From the NCBI GenBank assembly GCA_003170875.1, contig PMYJ01000035.1:1-40876 (forward strand): a DNA stretch of 40,876 nt, in the 5' to 3' direction. The stretch comes from Candidatus Dormiibacterota bacterium. GTDB taxonomy: Bacteria > Chloroflexota > Dormibacteria > Aeolococcales > Aeolococcaceae. Shown here piece by piece: positions 10,475-18,861 of the stretch. The position numbers and the translations under genes were made by a program. The first letter of the stretch is position 1. Each line of letters begins with the position of its first letter. Below the pieces are notes generated by a model, which searched no databases, was not told the DNA's origin, and saw nothing but the letters and a program-made list of their open reading frames with translations.

Positions 10475-11263
10475 ATGAGCGGAAACAGCGTGGGAATGGT
10501 GGTCACCGCCTTCGTGGCGGGATCGACACCTCGGGGTGAGGAGGCACCGGGCTCGTATGGGCACGGGAGCAGAGAGGCGAAGGAGTGGACGGTCCGCGAC
10601 GTGATGTCGTCGCCGGTCGTGCACATCCCTCCGAACGCACCGGTCAAGGCGGTCGCCGAGCTGCTGCTGTCGGAGCGGGTCAGCGGCGTCCCGGTCGTCG
10701 ACGCCCATGGGCACCTGCTGGGGGTCGTCTCCGAGGAGGACCTACTCGCCAAGCAGATCGACCTGCCCGCCAGCGCGCACGTGCCCTGGCTCAGTGGTGG
10801 CCACTTGTCGCACGAGTTCCGCCGCCGCCGTGAGGCGCTGACGGCGGAGGGGCTGATGAGCACCCCGGTGACCTGCGTGCACCCGGACACCACCCTGCGG
10901 CAGGCCGCCAAGACCATGTACCTGCGCCACCTCAAGCGCCTTCCGGTCGTGGACGGCGGCTCGCTGGTCGGGATGGTCAGCCGCGCCGACCTGCTCCGCG
11001 TCTACCTCCTGCCCGACGAGCACCTGCGGCGAGACGCGGAGCACATGCTCCACGGGACCCTGGCCATGGGCGCCGCAGCGGTGTCCGTCACCGTGCACGA
11101 GGGCGTGGTCACGCTGGAGGGCGAGGTGGCCACCCACAGCGAGGCCGACGTGCTCGTGCGCCTCCTGGGCCGGCTCGACGGTGTGGTGGCGGTCGAGGCG
11201 CGGCTCACGTGGCGCATCGACGACCACGCCGCTCCCCAGGGGAAGCACGCGGCTCACACCTGA
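10475..11263 (+). CDS. CBS-pair plus BON domain protein
   Basis: VRDVMSSPVVHIPPNAPVKAVAELLLSERVSGVPVVD, LMSTPVTCVHPDTTLRQAAKTM, then BON VSVTVHEGVVTLEGEVATHSEADVL; AGGAGG at 10462-10467. Confidence 0.9.
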   Translation: MSGNSVGMVVTAFVAGSTPRGEEAPGSYGHGSREAKEWTVRDVMSSPVVHIPPNAPVKAVAELLLSERVSGVPVVDAHGHLLGVVSEEDLLAKQIDLPASAHVPWLSGGHLSHEFRRRREALTAEGLMSTPVTCVHPDTTLRQAAKTMYLRHLKRLPVVDGGSLVGMVSRADLLRVYLLPDEHLRRDAEHMLHGTLAMGAAAVSVTVHEGVVTLEGEVATHSEADVLVRLLGRLDGVVAVEARLTWRIDDHAAPQGKHAAHT

Positions 11264-11358
11264 CTCGGTCGCCGCCCAGGGCAGGAGCGCGGCTCGCACC
11301 TGACCCCTCCGGTGCCCCCGCACCGCGGGCCCCGGCCGGACCGTACACTTGTGCGTCG

Positions 11359-13053
11359 ATGATCGGCCCCTACCAGACGCGACGGAGTGAGGTGCAGAAG
11401 CCGCAGGCTTCGGCGCCGAGCGTAGGACCGTCTGGTATGCCGAGCGCATACCACCTCGAGACCCTCGACGACGGCGATCGGGCTCAGCTCGAGCCGTGGG
11501 TGAGCAACCTGGACTCCCCCGTATTCGCCCTGAATGGTCTCTCCCAGGTGACCGCGGCGGCGCTCTTCGCGCGCTACAGCCGGAGCCCCAAGAGCCTGCG
11601 CCGGCTCCTCCTCGACGAGTTCCTGAAGGGGGATGCGGTCGTCCCGGAGCTGGCGGCCCCGGCTCGGGACGATGCGGGCAGGGCGCGGGCGGGGCGCCTC
11701 TTCGGGCGCGTCATCGCCGAGTACGGGGACGATTCGGTCGCCCAGCTAGGTGGCATCCACCTGGCCTGCGAACAGGTCAGCCAGCCCCTGGCCAAGGCGA
11801 TCGAATGGGGCCGCCTCGCCGCCTACCTCGAGCAGTCGACCCGCTACATCCCCTACACCGACCTCCGCGATGGGCATTACCGCTACCACCGTGACCCGGA
11901 GCTGATGGGGTCGGCTCACGCCGCCACGTACCTTGCAGCCATGGACGGGCTCTTCGACGCCTATGTGGAGATGCTCCCCCTGCTGCGCGCGCATCTCGCT
12001 CAGACCCTGCCCGAGGAGGCCGACGCCAAGGCGCGCGATCGGGCGATCCGGGCGCTGTCCCTCGACCTCCTCCGCGGCCTGCTGCCCGCGGGCACGGTGA
12101 GCAACCTCGGGGTGTACGCCTCGCCCCAGGCGCTGGAGCAGCTGGTGATGCGGCTGCGAGCCCACCCTCTCCCCGAGGCGCGCGCCTACGCCGAGCTGAT
12201 CGACCGCGAGCTGCAGGCGACCATCCCCGAGATGGTCACCCGGCTCGATCGCCCGGACCGGGGTGGGGTCTGGGTGGAGTACCTGCGCGAGACCGCATTG
12301 GCCCTGGAGGCGGAGGGGGAGAGGCTGACCGGTGCCGGCGGGCTCCAGAAGGACCTTCCCGACGTCGAGATCCCATCCGCGGGCTCGGTCGCCCTGCTGC
12401 GCTGGGACCCGGACGGCGAGGAGCGGATCATGGCCGCGGCCCTGCTGCCGCACACCTCGGCCGGGCTCGAGGAGGTGGTGGCCGCGGTGCACGCGCTCCC
12501 CGAGGCAGAGCGGGACCGCCTCTTCGCCGCCGCGCTCGGGGTTCGGGGCAATCGGCGGCACCGGCCCGGCAGGGGCTTCGAGCACACCGATTACACATTC
12601 GAGCTGGTGTCGGACTTCGGGGCGTTCCGCGATCTCCAGCGCCATCGGATGCTGACCATCCAGTGGCAGGAGCTGACCCCCGCGCTGGGCTATGCCATCC
12701 CGCCCGAGGTGGTCGCCGCCGGGCTGGAGGGGCGGTGGCGAGAGGCGGTGGAGCGGGCCGAGGCGGCCTGGGTGGAGATCCGCCCCGAGCTGCCCGAGCA
12801 GGCCCAGTACCTGGTCACCCTGGCCCACCGGGTCCGCTACGTGATCAAGCTCAACGCCCGCGAGGCGCTCCACCTGATCGAGTTGCGCACCTCGCCCCAG
12901 GGGCATCCCAGCTACCGCCGGATCTGCCAGGAGATGCTCCAGCAGATCGACGCCGTGGCCGGCCACCACCGGGTGGTCCGGGCGATGAGCTTCGCCGGGC
13001 GCGAGGACGTCCACCTGCCCCGCTACGCGGCCGAGGTGGGCCGGGGCGACTGA
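11359..13053 (+). CDS. Tandem two-domain ThyX-like (FAD-dependent thymidylate synthase family) protein
   Basis: N-half LAAYLEQSTRYIPYTDL and C-half DFGAFRDLQRHRMLTIQWQELTP...NAREALHLIELRTSPQGHPSYRRIC correspond to the same ThyX region in two copies. Confidence 0.82.
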   Translation: MIGPYQTRRSEVQKPQASAPSVGPSGMPSAYHLETLDDGDRAQLEPWVSNLDSPVFALNGLSQVTAAALFARYSRSPKSLRRLLLDEFLKGDAVVPELAAPARDDAGRARAGRLFGRVIAEYGDDSVAQLGGIHLACEQVSQPLAKAIEWGRLAAYLEQSTRYIPYTDLRDGHYRYHRDPELMGSAHAATYLAAMDGLFDAYVEMLPLLRAHLAQTLPEEADAKARDRAIRALSLDLLRGLLPAGTVSNLGVYASPQALEQLVMRLRAHPLPEARAYAELIDRELQATIPEMVTRLDRPDRGGVWVEYLRETALALEAEGERLTGAGGLQKDLPDVEIPSAGSVALLRWDPDGEERIMAAALLPHTSAGLEEVVAAVHALPEAERDRLFAAALGVRGNRRHRPGRGFEHTDYTFELVSDFGAFRDLQRHRMLTIQWQELTPALGYAIPPEVVAAGLEGRWREAVERAEAAWVEIRPELPEQAQYLVTLAHRVRYVIKLNAREALHLIELRTSPQGHPSYRRICQEMLQQIDAVAGHHRVVRAMSFAGREDVHLPRYAAEVGRGD

Positions 13054-13200
13054 GCCGATTGGACCTGTCTGGGGCTACGTCAGGGTCCAAGGACCCATAC
13101 GATCCGGGAACTCAAGCCCATCTCCGGGCGGGCAGTGTCGTATGATTCCTATCGAACCACCGCCGGAGGGCGGGGCAGCCGACGTCAGAGGGACCCAGCA

Positions 13201-13563
13201 ATGATCAGCGTCTCTGAAGCAGCCGTCGGGCAGCTCAAGGAGCTCATCCCCCAGGAGCCGAAGGCAAAGGTCGGCCTGCGCGTATTCATCCAGTCGGGCG
13301 GCTGCAGTGGTTTCTCGTACGGGATGGGCCTGGACGACAACCCGCCCCGCGAGGACGACCAGGTGGTCACTGTCAGCGGGCTCAACGTCTACATCGACGA
13401 GTACTCCGCCCAGTACCTGGAGGGGGCCGAGATCGACTACGCCGACGCCCTCATGGGTGGCGGCTTCACGATCCACAACCCCAACGCGGTTCGGACCTGC
13501 GGCTGCGGCCACAGCTTCCAGACCGCCGACGGAGCCGGCGAGGCCCGCGCCTGCGGGCACTGA
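13201..13563 (+). CDS. Iron-sulfur cluster assembly/insertion protein (IscA/ErpA/HesB family)
   Basis: LRVFIQSGGCSGFSYGMGLDD and CGCGHSF cysteine motifs. Confidence 0.92.
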   Translation: MISVSEAAVGQLKELIPQEPKAKVGLRVFIQSGGCSGFSYGMGLDDNPPREDDQVVTVSGLNVYIDEYSAQYLEGAEIDYADALMGGGFTIHNPNAVRTCGCGHSFQTADGAGEARACGH

Positions 13564-13633
13564 GCCCAACTCGCCGGCTCCGCCCGGCCGCCGCGGGGGG
13601 CGGTGGCTGGGCGCGGTATCCTGTGCCCGCGAC

Positions 13634-13709
13634 GCGGGAGTAGCTCAGTTGGTAGAGCGCTAGCCTTCCAAGCTGGATGTCGCGAGTTCGAGTCTCGTCT
13701 CCCGCTCCA
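13634..13709 (+). tRNA. tRNA-Gly(TCC), CCA encoded
   Basis: Full cloverleaf: GCGGGAG/CTCCCGC acceptor, D-arm GCTCAGTTGGTAGAGC, anticodon loop CTTCCAA, T-arm GCGAGTTCGAGTCTCGT, then TCCA. Confidence 0.97.
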
Positions 13710-13712
13710 CGA

Positions 13713-13749
13713 CCTCTGGTGGTGACCACGGGTCAGCGGACACCAGAGG
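13713..13749. other. Nested perfect hairpin immediately downstream of the tRNA
   Basis: CCTCTGGTG-g-TGACC-ACG-GGTCA-gcgga-CACCAGAGG: outer 9-bp and inner 5-bp arms, both exact. Confidence 0.75.
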
Positions 13750-13882
13750 ATTGCGGTCGGCGGCCCGCGGAACTGGCTCTCGTCACTTCTCGCGATGAGG
13801 TGACTCTGCGCGTACTCCTCAGCCTCGAGGCCGTCTAACTCTGTGAGCACGTCGCACTGACACGCCACGGTCACGGGTAATC

Positions 13883-13912
13883 AGACGCCCACTTCCCGTC
13901 GGGTAGGCGTCT
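13883..13912 (-). terminator. Candidate hairpin terminator after the orphan antitoxin gene
   Basis: AGACGCC/GGCGTCT 7-bp arms with an inner CCC/GGG, just past the TAA of the 13915-14253 ORF. Confidence 0.5.
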
Positions 13913-13914
13913 TG

Positions 13915-14253
13915 TTAGGGGTCGTGCGCCGGTGCCCGGAGGGCGTGTTGGCGTGTCGATAGAATGCGGCGCGGCACCACGCGACGTGGCGTGCGCCGAG
14001 CCGGCTTCCTTGGGCGGAGAGGCCGGGCCCGAAGGCGCTCGACATCCTTCTCGAGTAGGCTCTTGATGAGGGTCTGGTAGCCGATGCCGACCTCATCAGC
14101 CACTTGTCTCAAGGTGGTCAGCAGCTCTTCTGGGAACCGAATCGAGATCGCTTGCTGGCGTTCCCGATGGGTCGCCAGGAGTCCTGAGGAGCGACGATCG
14201 AGCTCGTCGTCGGACGTGCCTTCGTAGGGGTCGGGGAATCGCCTTGTGGTCAT
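13915..14253 (-). CDS. RHH (BrnA/CopG-type) antitoxin-like protein
   Basis: QAISIRFPEELLTTLRQVADEVGIGYQTLIKSLLEKDVERL matches the ribbon-helix-helix antitoxin pattern. Confidence 0.7.
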   Translation of the reverse strand: MTTRRFPDPYEGTSDDELDRRSSGLLATHRERQQAISIRFPEELLTTLRQVADEVGIGYQTLIKSLLEKDVERLRARPLRPRKPARRTPRRVVPRRILSTRQHALRAPAHDP

Positions 14254-14339
14254 CGCAGAAGCCTCCGCTCACGTCTGCCCGCCCAGTGAGCACGACTGTA
14301 CGGGGACCAGGCGAGTGCAGCACGATCTTGTGCTATCGG

Positions 14340-15101
14340 TCACTTCGCTGTGAACCCGCCGTCCAGCACCAGACAGCTACCGACGGCGAAGCTGCTCTCG
14401 TCGGACGCCAGGAACAACGCGCCGAAGGCGATCTCCCGGGCGTCAGCGATGCGCGCGATCGGTGCCCAGCTCGCCTGTTCCTGCGCGGTCTTGGCGGGAT
14501 CCAGGCTGTTGTCAACCTCCGCCTGTAGGAGTGGCGTCCTGGTGATACCCGGGCACAGGGCATTGACACGGATCCCATAACGAATGAGGTCCAGCGCAAT
14601 TGCCTTCGTGAACATGATCACCGCCCCTTTGCTCGCGTTGTAGGCAGGGGACTCTGGAACGGCGACAATGCCCATCTCGGAACCCAGCGTGATGATCGAG
14701 CCACCGCGATCCTTCATGAGCGGGACCGCAGCCTTGACCATCATGTACATGCCCTTGACGTTGGTCCCAAGCACGCGATCCCACTCATCCTCGTTCAGGC
14801 CCTCAATGGGCATGACGCTGGTGATTCCGGCGTTGCAGACCAGCACATCGAGCCCGCCAAAGCGCTCAATCGCCGTGTTGACCAGCAACTGCGCGCCGTC
14901 GACGAGCCTGACATCGGCGTGAACGAAGGCCACGCCGGCCCCGCCCAGGGTGGGGTCTGCGGCGGCCGTTGAGAGCGCTCGGTCATCGATGTCTCCGACG
15001 ACGACGCGGGCTCCCTCCTCCGCGAACAGGGCGGCGATCGCCCGCCCGATGCCGGACGCACCTCCGGTGACGATCGCGGATTTGCCCTCTAACCTCTTCA
15101 C
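14340..15101 (-). CDS. SDR family NAD(P)-dependent oxidoreductase
   Basis: AIVTGGASGIGRAIA, NAGI, YNASKGAVIMFTKAIALDL, CPGITRTPL; GTG start at 15101. Confidence 0.92.
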   Translation of the reverse strand: MKRLEGKSAIVTGGASGIGRAIAALFAEEGARVVVGDIDDRALSTAAADPTLGGAGVAFVHADVRLVDGAQLLVNTAIERFGGLDVLVCNAGITSVMPIEGLNEDEWDRVLGTNVKGMYMMVKAAVPLMKDRGGSIITLGSEMGIVAVPESPAYNASKGAVIMFTKAIALDLIRYGIRVNALCPGITRTPLLQAEVDNSLDPAKTAQEQASWAPIARIADAREIAFGALFLASDESSFAVGSCLVLDGGFTAK

Positions 15102-15240
15102 GTACGCTCTCCAACTTCCAGCGCCTGGTTCAGCTCGGAGTCTGGCATGCTCAGTCCGCCGCCCCAAGGGCGGTGCCTGCGGCGAAGGGCGGCTCCTCGA
15201 GCCGCCCGCCCGGGGACCGAGGTGGTCTTCGACGACATGG

Positions 15241-15328
15241 CGGGGTGAGCCACCCGAGGCCTCGGCGCTGGCCCTGCCATGCCAGACCGAGGTTGGGGGT
15301 GCCCCCCGATCCCGGGCGGCTCACCCCG
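15241..15328. repeat. 11-bp perfect inverted repeat enclosing a 12-bp palindrome
   Basis: CGGGGTGAGCC at 15241-15251 and GGCTCACCCCG at 15318-15328; CCGAGGCCTCGG at 15254-15265. Confidence 0.6.
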
Positions 15329-15402
15329 GTGCAGGCCATGCTCCGGCGGGGGCAATCAGCGGGTCGTATAGGCCGTTTGGCACACAATTACTCGGGACTT
15401 AA

Positions 15403-15549
15403 GGGCTGCTGATCGGGGTGGGCATCCTGGTGGTGCTCAAGCTGCGCGGCAGGGAGGACTGGCTGCAACGAGCCGGTGACGTGATCGAGGAGCGTATCGA
15501 CCCGGCGGTGGAGGTGGGGCCAGCCGCGGGCTCACCGGCTGCGAGCTGA
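15403..15549 (+). pseudogene. C-terminal remnant of an APC-type permease
   Basis: Open frame after in-frame TAA (15400-15402): GLLIGVGILVVLKLRGREDWLQRAGDVIEERIDPAVEVGPAAGSPAAS*, resembling the tail of the permease at 28101 (GGCLMVGLHFTGRGDWMRKAELAMEEEPE). No start codon, so absent from the ORF track. Confidence 0.55.
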
Positions 15550-15615
15550 CTGGAGGAGAGACAAGGAGGCAGCTGGAGAGGGTTCCCGATCGTTCCCTAC
15601 ATGCGCGACCCCGAG

Positions 15616-16362
15616 TCAGGGCTGGCGACCGTCGAAACCATCCTCAATCCTGTCGACAACATCGCCGAGAAACCTGGCGGCGTACGCGCCGTCGACGACG
15701 CGGTGGTCGAAGCTGAGTGATAGGGTCGCCGGCCGGCCGAGCGCCGGCAGCGCCCGGAAGGCACCGATCCCCAGTACCCCCGTTTGCGGCGGCGTGATGA
15801 TCGGCGTGAACCCATCGATTCCGAGGGCGCCGAGATTGGTGATCGTGAAGGTCGCGCCTTCCACATCCGCAGCTTCGGATCGACCGGCCCGGGCACGCTC
15901 CACCATCGCCTGGAAGACGTCAGCGAGCTCCACCTCCGATCGTCTATCGGCTTCGCGGAGGACCACGATCGTCAACCCCTGAGTGGTCTCGACCGCCACT
16001 GCCACGTTGCGTTCTGGATGAACCAGGACGGCGGGGGGGTTCTCCATCCAGGATCCGTTCAAGAGCTCGTACGTGACGAGGCTACGCGCCACGGCGCCCG
16101 CGACGAGTGCATCGACGCTCGGTAGGGGATCCATGGCCCGGCGGCGCTCCAGCAACCTTGCGAACCGCACCTCACGATGAAGGGTGACAGCCGGAATCGT
16201 CAATGCCGCCTGGGTCATTCGCCGAGCGACGACTCGTCGGATGAGCGTGAGCGGTCGCACGTCCTGTGAGCCAGGGATGCCTGCCGGATACCGGGTGGCG
16301 GGATCGCCTTCGGTGTCCGTGACCCCTGAATCTCCGCCCGCGCCGTCCGAGCCAGAACCCAT
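15616..16362 (-). CDS. 2-oxoacid dehydrogenase E2 catalytic (acyltransferase) domain, stand-alone
   Basis: LTLIRRVVARRMTQAALTIPAVTLHREV, FTITNLGALGIDGFTPIITPPQTGVLGIGA, LSFDHRVVDGAYAARFL. Confidence 0.9.
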   Translation of the reverse strand: MGSGSDGAGGDSGVTDTEGDPATRYPAGIPGSQDVRPLTLIRRVVARRMTQAALTIPAVTLHREVRFARLLERRRAMDPLPSVDALVAGAVARSLVTYELLNGSWMENPPAVLVHPERNVAVAVETTQGLTIVVLREADRRSEVELADVFQAMVERARAGRSEAADVEGATFTITNLGALGIDGFTPIITPPQTGVLGIGAFRALPALGRPATLSLSFDHRVVDGAYAARFLGDVVDRIEDGFDGRQP

Positions 16363-16617
16363 TCAGTCGATCTCCTCGCCTGCTGTGGCGATGGTCCCGA
16401 TGACCGACAAGATTGCCGTCTCGGTGCCACCCGGCACGACAATCTTTCGAAGAATACCGTCCGCCGGCGATTCGACATCGAGCGAGATCTTCTCGGTCTC
16501 GACATGGACGAGCGGCTCCCCCTTGTGCACAGGGTCTCCCTCCTTCTTGAGCCACTCCACCACCAGGCCGACCTCCAGGTCCTGGCCTCCCTGCGGCATC
16601 ACGACGTTAACCAGCAT
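16363..16617 (-). CDS. Lipoyl-domain protein (E2 lipoyl domain)
   Basis: MPQGGQDLEVGLVVEWLKKEGDPVHKGEPLVHVETEKISLDVESPADGIL (lipoyl-Lys motif ETEKI). Confidence 0.92.
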   Translation of the reverse strand: MLVNVVMPQGGQDLEVGLVVEWLKKEGDPVHKGEPLVHVETEKISLDVESPADGILRKIVVPGGTETAILSVIGTIATAGEEID

Positions 16618-16673
16618 TTCGGAACCCCTAGCTCACATCAGCAGACGACGTCGACGGGTCGCGATCGAGGCAC

Positions 16674-17666
16674 TCATCTCACCGGGATTGACGCGCCCAT
16701 CGAAGCCTCGATCCCAGCGACGATTTCGTCCACGGACGGAACGGCGGCACGCTGCAGCGACGTGTTGTACGGGATCGGGGTGTTCTTGCCGCAGACGCGG
16801 ATGATGGGGCCGGCGAGACTGTCGAACGCCTGCTCGACCACCGTCGCTGCGATATCACCCCCAATCCCACCCCGCTTGACCGCTTCGTGGACCACCACCA
16901 AACGGTGCGTGCGGCGAACCGACTCGATGATGGTGTCGGTGTCCATTGGCACCAAGCTGCGAAGGTCGATGATCTCGGCACTGATCCCGCGCTCGGCCAG
17001 GCGATCGGCTGCCTCCAGGCAACGGAGGGTCATCAACGAATAGGTGACGACGGTCACGTCGGTGCCGGCACGCTTCACGTCGGCGTGGCCCAGCGGGATC
17101 ACATAGTCCTCGTCAGGAACCTCGCCTTCGGTCATGTAGAGCAGCTTGTGTTCGATGAACATGACCGGATCGTCGTCGCGGATCGAAGCCTTGAGCAGAC
17201 CCTTGGCGTCGTACGGGGTGGACGGCATCACGACCTTCAACCCCGGCACGTGGTAGAAGAGCCCCTCGAGGCTCTGCGAGTGCTGCGCGGCGAGTGCCTC
17301 GCCCGCACCGCCCTGGGTTCTGATCACGAGCGGAACCCGACCCTGGCCGCCCGACATGAACCGGTACTTCGCCGCCTGGTTCACGATCTGGTCCATGGCC
17401 AGCATGACGAAGTCGACAAAGAGGATCTCCACCACCGGTCGAGCACCTGCGATGGCTGCCCCCGCCCCGAGACCGGTGAAGCCGGCTTCGGCGAGCGGTG
17501 TGTCAATCACTCGAGTCGGCCCGAACCGCTTCAGAAGGCCTTCCGTTACCCGAAAGGAGCCCCCCCGCTCGGCGATCCCTTCGCCAATGCAGAAGACAAG
17601 GGGGTCGCGTTCCATCTCTTCGGTGAGCGCAATCCGCAGGGCGTCCCGATATTTGATCTTCGCCAC
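16674..17666 (-). CDS. 2-oxoacid/acetoin dehydrogenase E1 beta subunit
   Basis: YRDALRIALTEEMERDPLVFCIGEGIAERGGSFRVTEGL, DTPLAEAGFTGLGAGAA, EIIDLRSLVPMDTDTI. Confidence 0.93.
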   Translation of the reverse strand: MAKIKYRDALRIALTEEMERDPLVFCIGEGIAERGGSFRVTEGLLKRFGPTRVIDTPLAEAGFTGLGAGAAIAGARPVVEILFVDFVMLAMDQIVNQAAKYRFMSGGQGRVPLVIRTQGGAGEALAAQHSQSLEGLFYHVPGLKVVMPSTPYDAKGLLKASIRDDDPVMFIEHKLLYMTEGEVPDEDYVIPLGHADVKRAGTDVTVVTYSLMTLRCLEAADRLAERGISAEIIDLRSLVPMDTDTIIESVRRTHRLVVVHEAVKRGGIGGDIAATVVEQAFDSLAGPIIRVCGKNTPIPYNTSLQRAAVPSVDEIVAGIEASMGASIPVR

Positions 17667-17723
17667 TCGCTTTTCCTCAGTTCCTCGTCAGCGTCCAGTT
17701 TGGAAGGGGTCGATCCAGACCGG

Positions 17724-18689
17724 TCATGCGGCCGAGATCTCTGCCAGGAAGTCGGCCACGGCTGGCTCCGGGCTGTCGATCGCGAACTGGACGGCCTCGT
17801 CCATCAGCACCTCGATTCGCTGATCGATCTGCGCGATCTCGGCTTCAGCCACGCCAGCGTCGACCAGGTGCTGCCGCAATATGCCCACCGGGTCTCGGGC
17901 GCGCCACCGCTCCAGCTCGTCCTTTGGCATGTAGAGACCGGGGTCATTGACGTGATGGCCGCCCTGCCGGTAGGTCTTGCATTCGATGAGGGTCGGACCC
18001 TCTCCCGCCCGTGCTCGCTGGAGCGGCTTCTCCATCGCCGCACGCACAACGAGGGCATCGTTGCCGTCAACGGTCACACCAGGCATGCCGTATCCGGCCG
18101 CGCGCTCGGAGAGGTTCTCGACCAGGGCGGTATCACGGATAGGCGTCGATACGGCGTAGTTGTTGTTCTCCAGGACGAAGATCACCGGCAGGTGGTAGAT
18201 CGCCGCAAGGTTGAAGGATTCGTGGAGGGCCCCATTGGCTGCGGCACCATCGCTGCAGAACGACACGACCACATCCGAATCACCGCGCAGGTGAATGGCA
18301 AAAGCGGCACCGACCGCGAGCGGCATCCCGCCCGCCACGACACCGTTGGCTCCGAGATTGCGCAAGGCCAGGCTCGAGACATGCATGGACCCGCCCCGGC
18401 CCCGGCAGTATCCGGTGGCCTTTCCGAGAAGCTCCGCCATCATCAGGCGTGGCTCGTGGCCCTTGGCGATGGCATGACCGTGCCCGCGATGGGTGCTGAC
18501 GATGTAGTCCGATGGCCGCAGCGCAGCCACGGCGCCGACCGCGACGGCTTCCTCACCGAGGTAGGGGTGGAGGTAGCCGCGGATATTGCCGAGGCGATAC
18601 TGCTCGATGGCGCGCTGCTCGAACCGCCTGATCGTGAGCGCGGTTTCATACATTGCTGCGATCGACGCGGTTTCGACCGGCATCTGCAA
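17724..18689 (-). CDS. 2-oxoacid/acetoin dehydrogenase E1 alpha subunit
   Basis: YIVSTHRGHGHAIAKG, GRGGSMHVSS, CSDGAAANGALHESFNLAAIYHLPVIFVLENNNYAVSTP (TPP motif). Confidence 0.93.
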   Translation of the reverse strand: MQMPVETASIAAMYETALTIRRFEQRAIEQYRLGNIRGYLHPYLGEEAVAVGAVAALRPSDYIVSTHRGHGHAIAKGHEPRLMMAELLGKATGYCRGRGGSMHVSSLALRNLGANGVVAGGMPLAVGAAFAIHLRGDSDVVVSFCSDGAAANGALHESFNLAAIYHLPVIFVLENNNYAVSTPIRDTALVENLSERAAGYGMPGVTVDGNDALVVRAAMEKPLQRARAGEGPTLIECKTYRQGGHHVNDPGLYMPKDELERWRARDPVGILRQHLVDAGVAEAEIAQIDQRIEVLMDEAVQFAIDSPEPAVADFLAEISAA

Positions 18690-18861
18690 CTCCCCTTCGG
18701 CGTCCAGGCTTGCGGATTCGATTGTGGCAACCTTCAGGCTGTTTTAGCGAATTATGCCGAAACAGCTCGCCGAGGTCAAGCTTCCCGATGGCATGGCCCG
18801 CCGCGACAGGCTATAGGAGGGGGCAGGTGAGGAGCTCCCTCCAAACGCCCTCAACCCATCG

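Noticed and set aside
15098-15412. Several short overlapping ORFs (85, 78, 79 aa) in the SDR upstream gap
   Set aside because: Mutually conflicting frames, Arg/Pro/Gly-rich, no RBS or recognisable motif; treated as noncoding.
16887-18830. 647-aa plus-strand ORF
   Set aside because: Shadow of the E1 alpha/beta genes on the minus strand.
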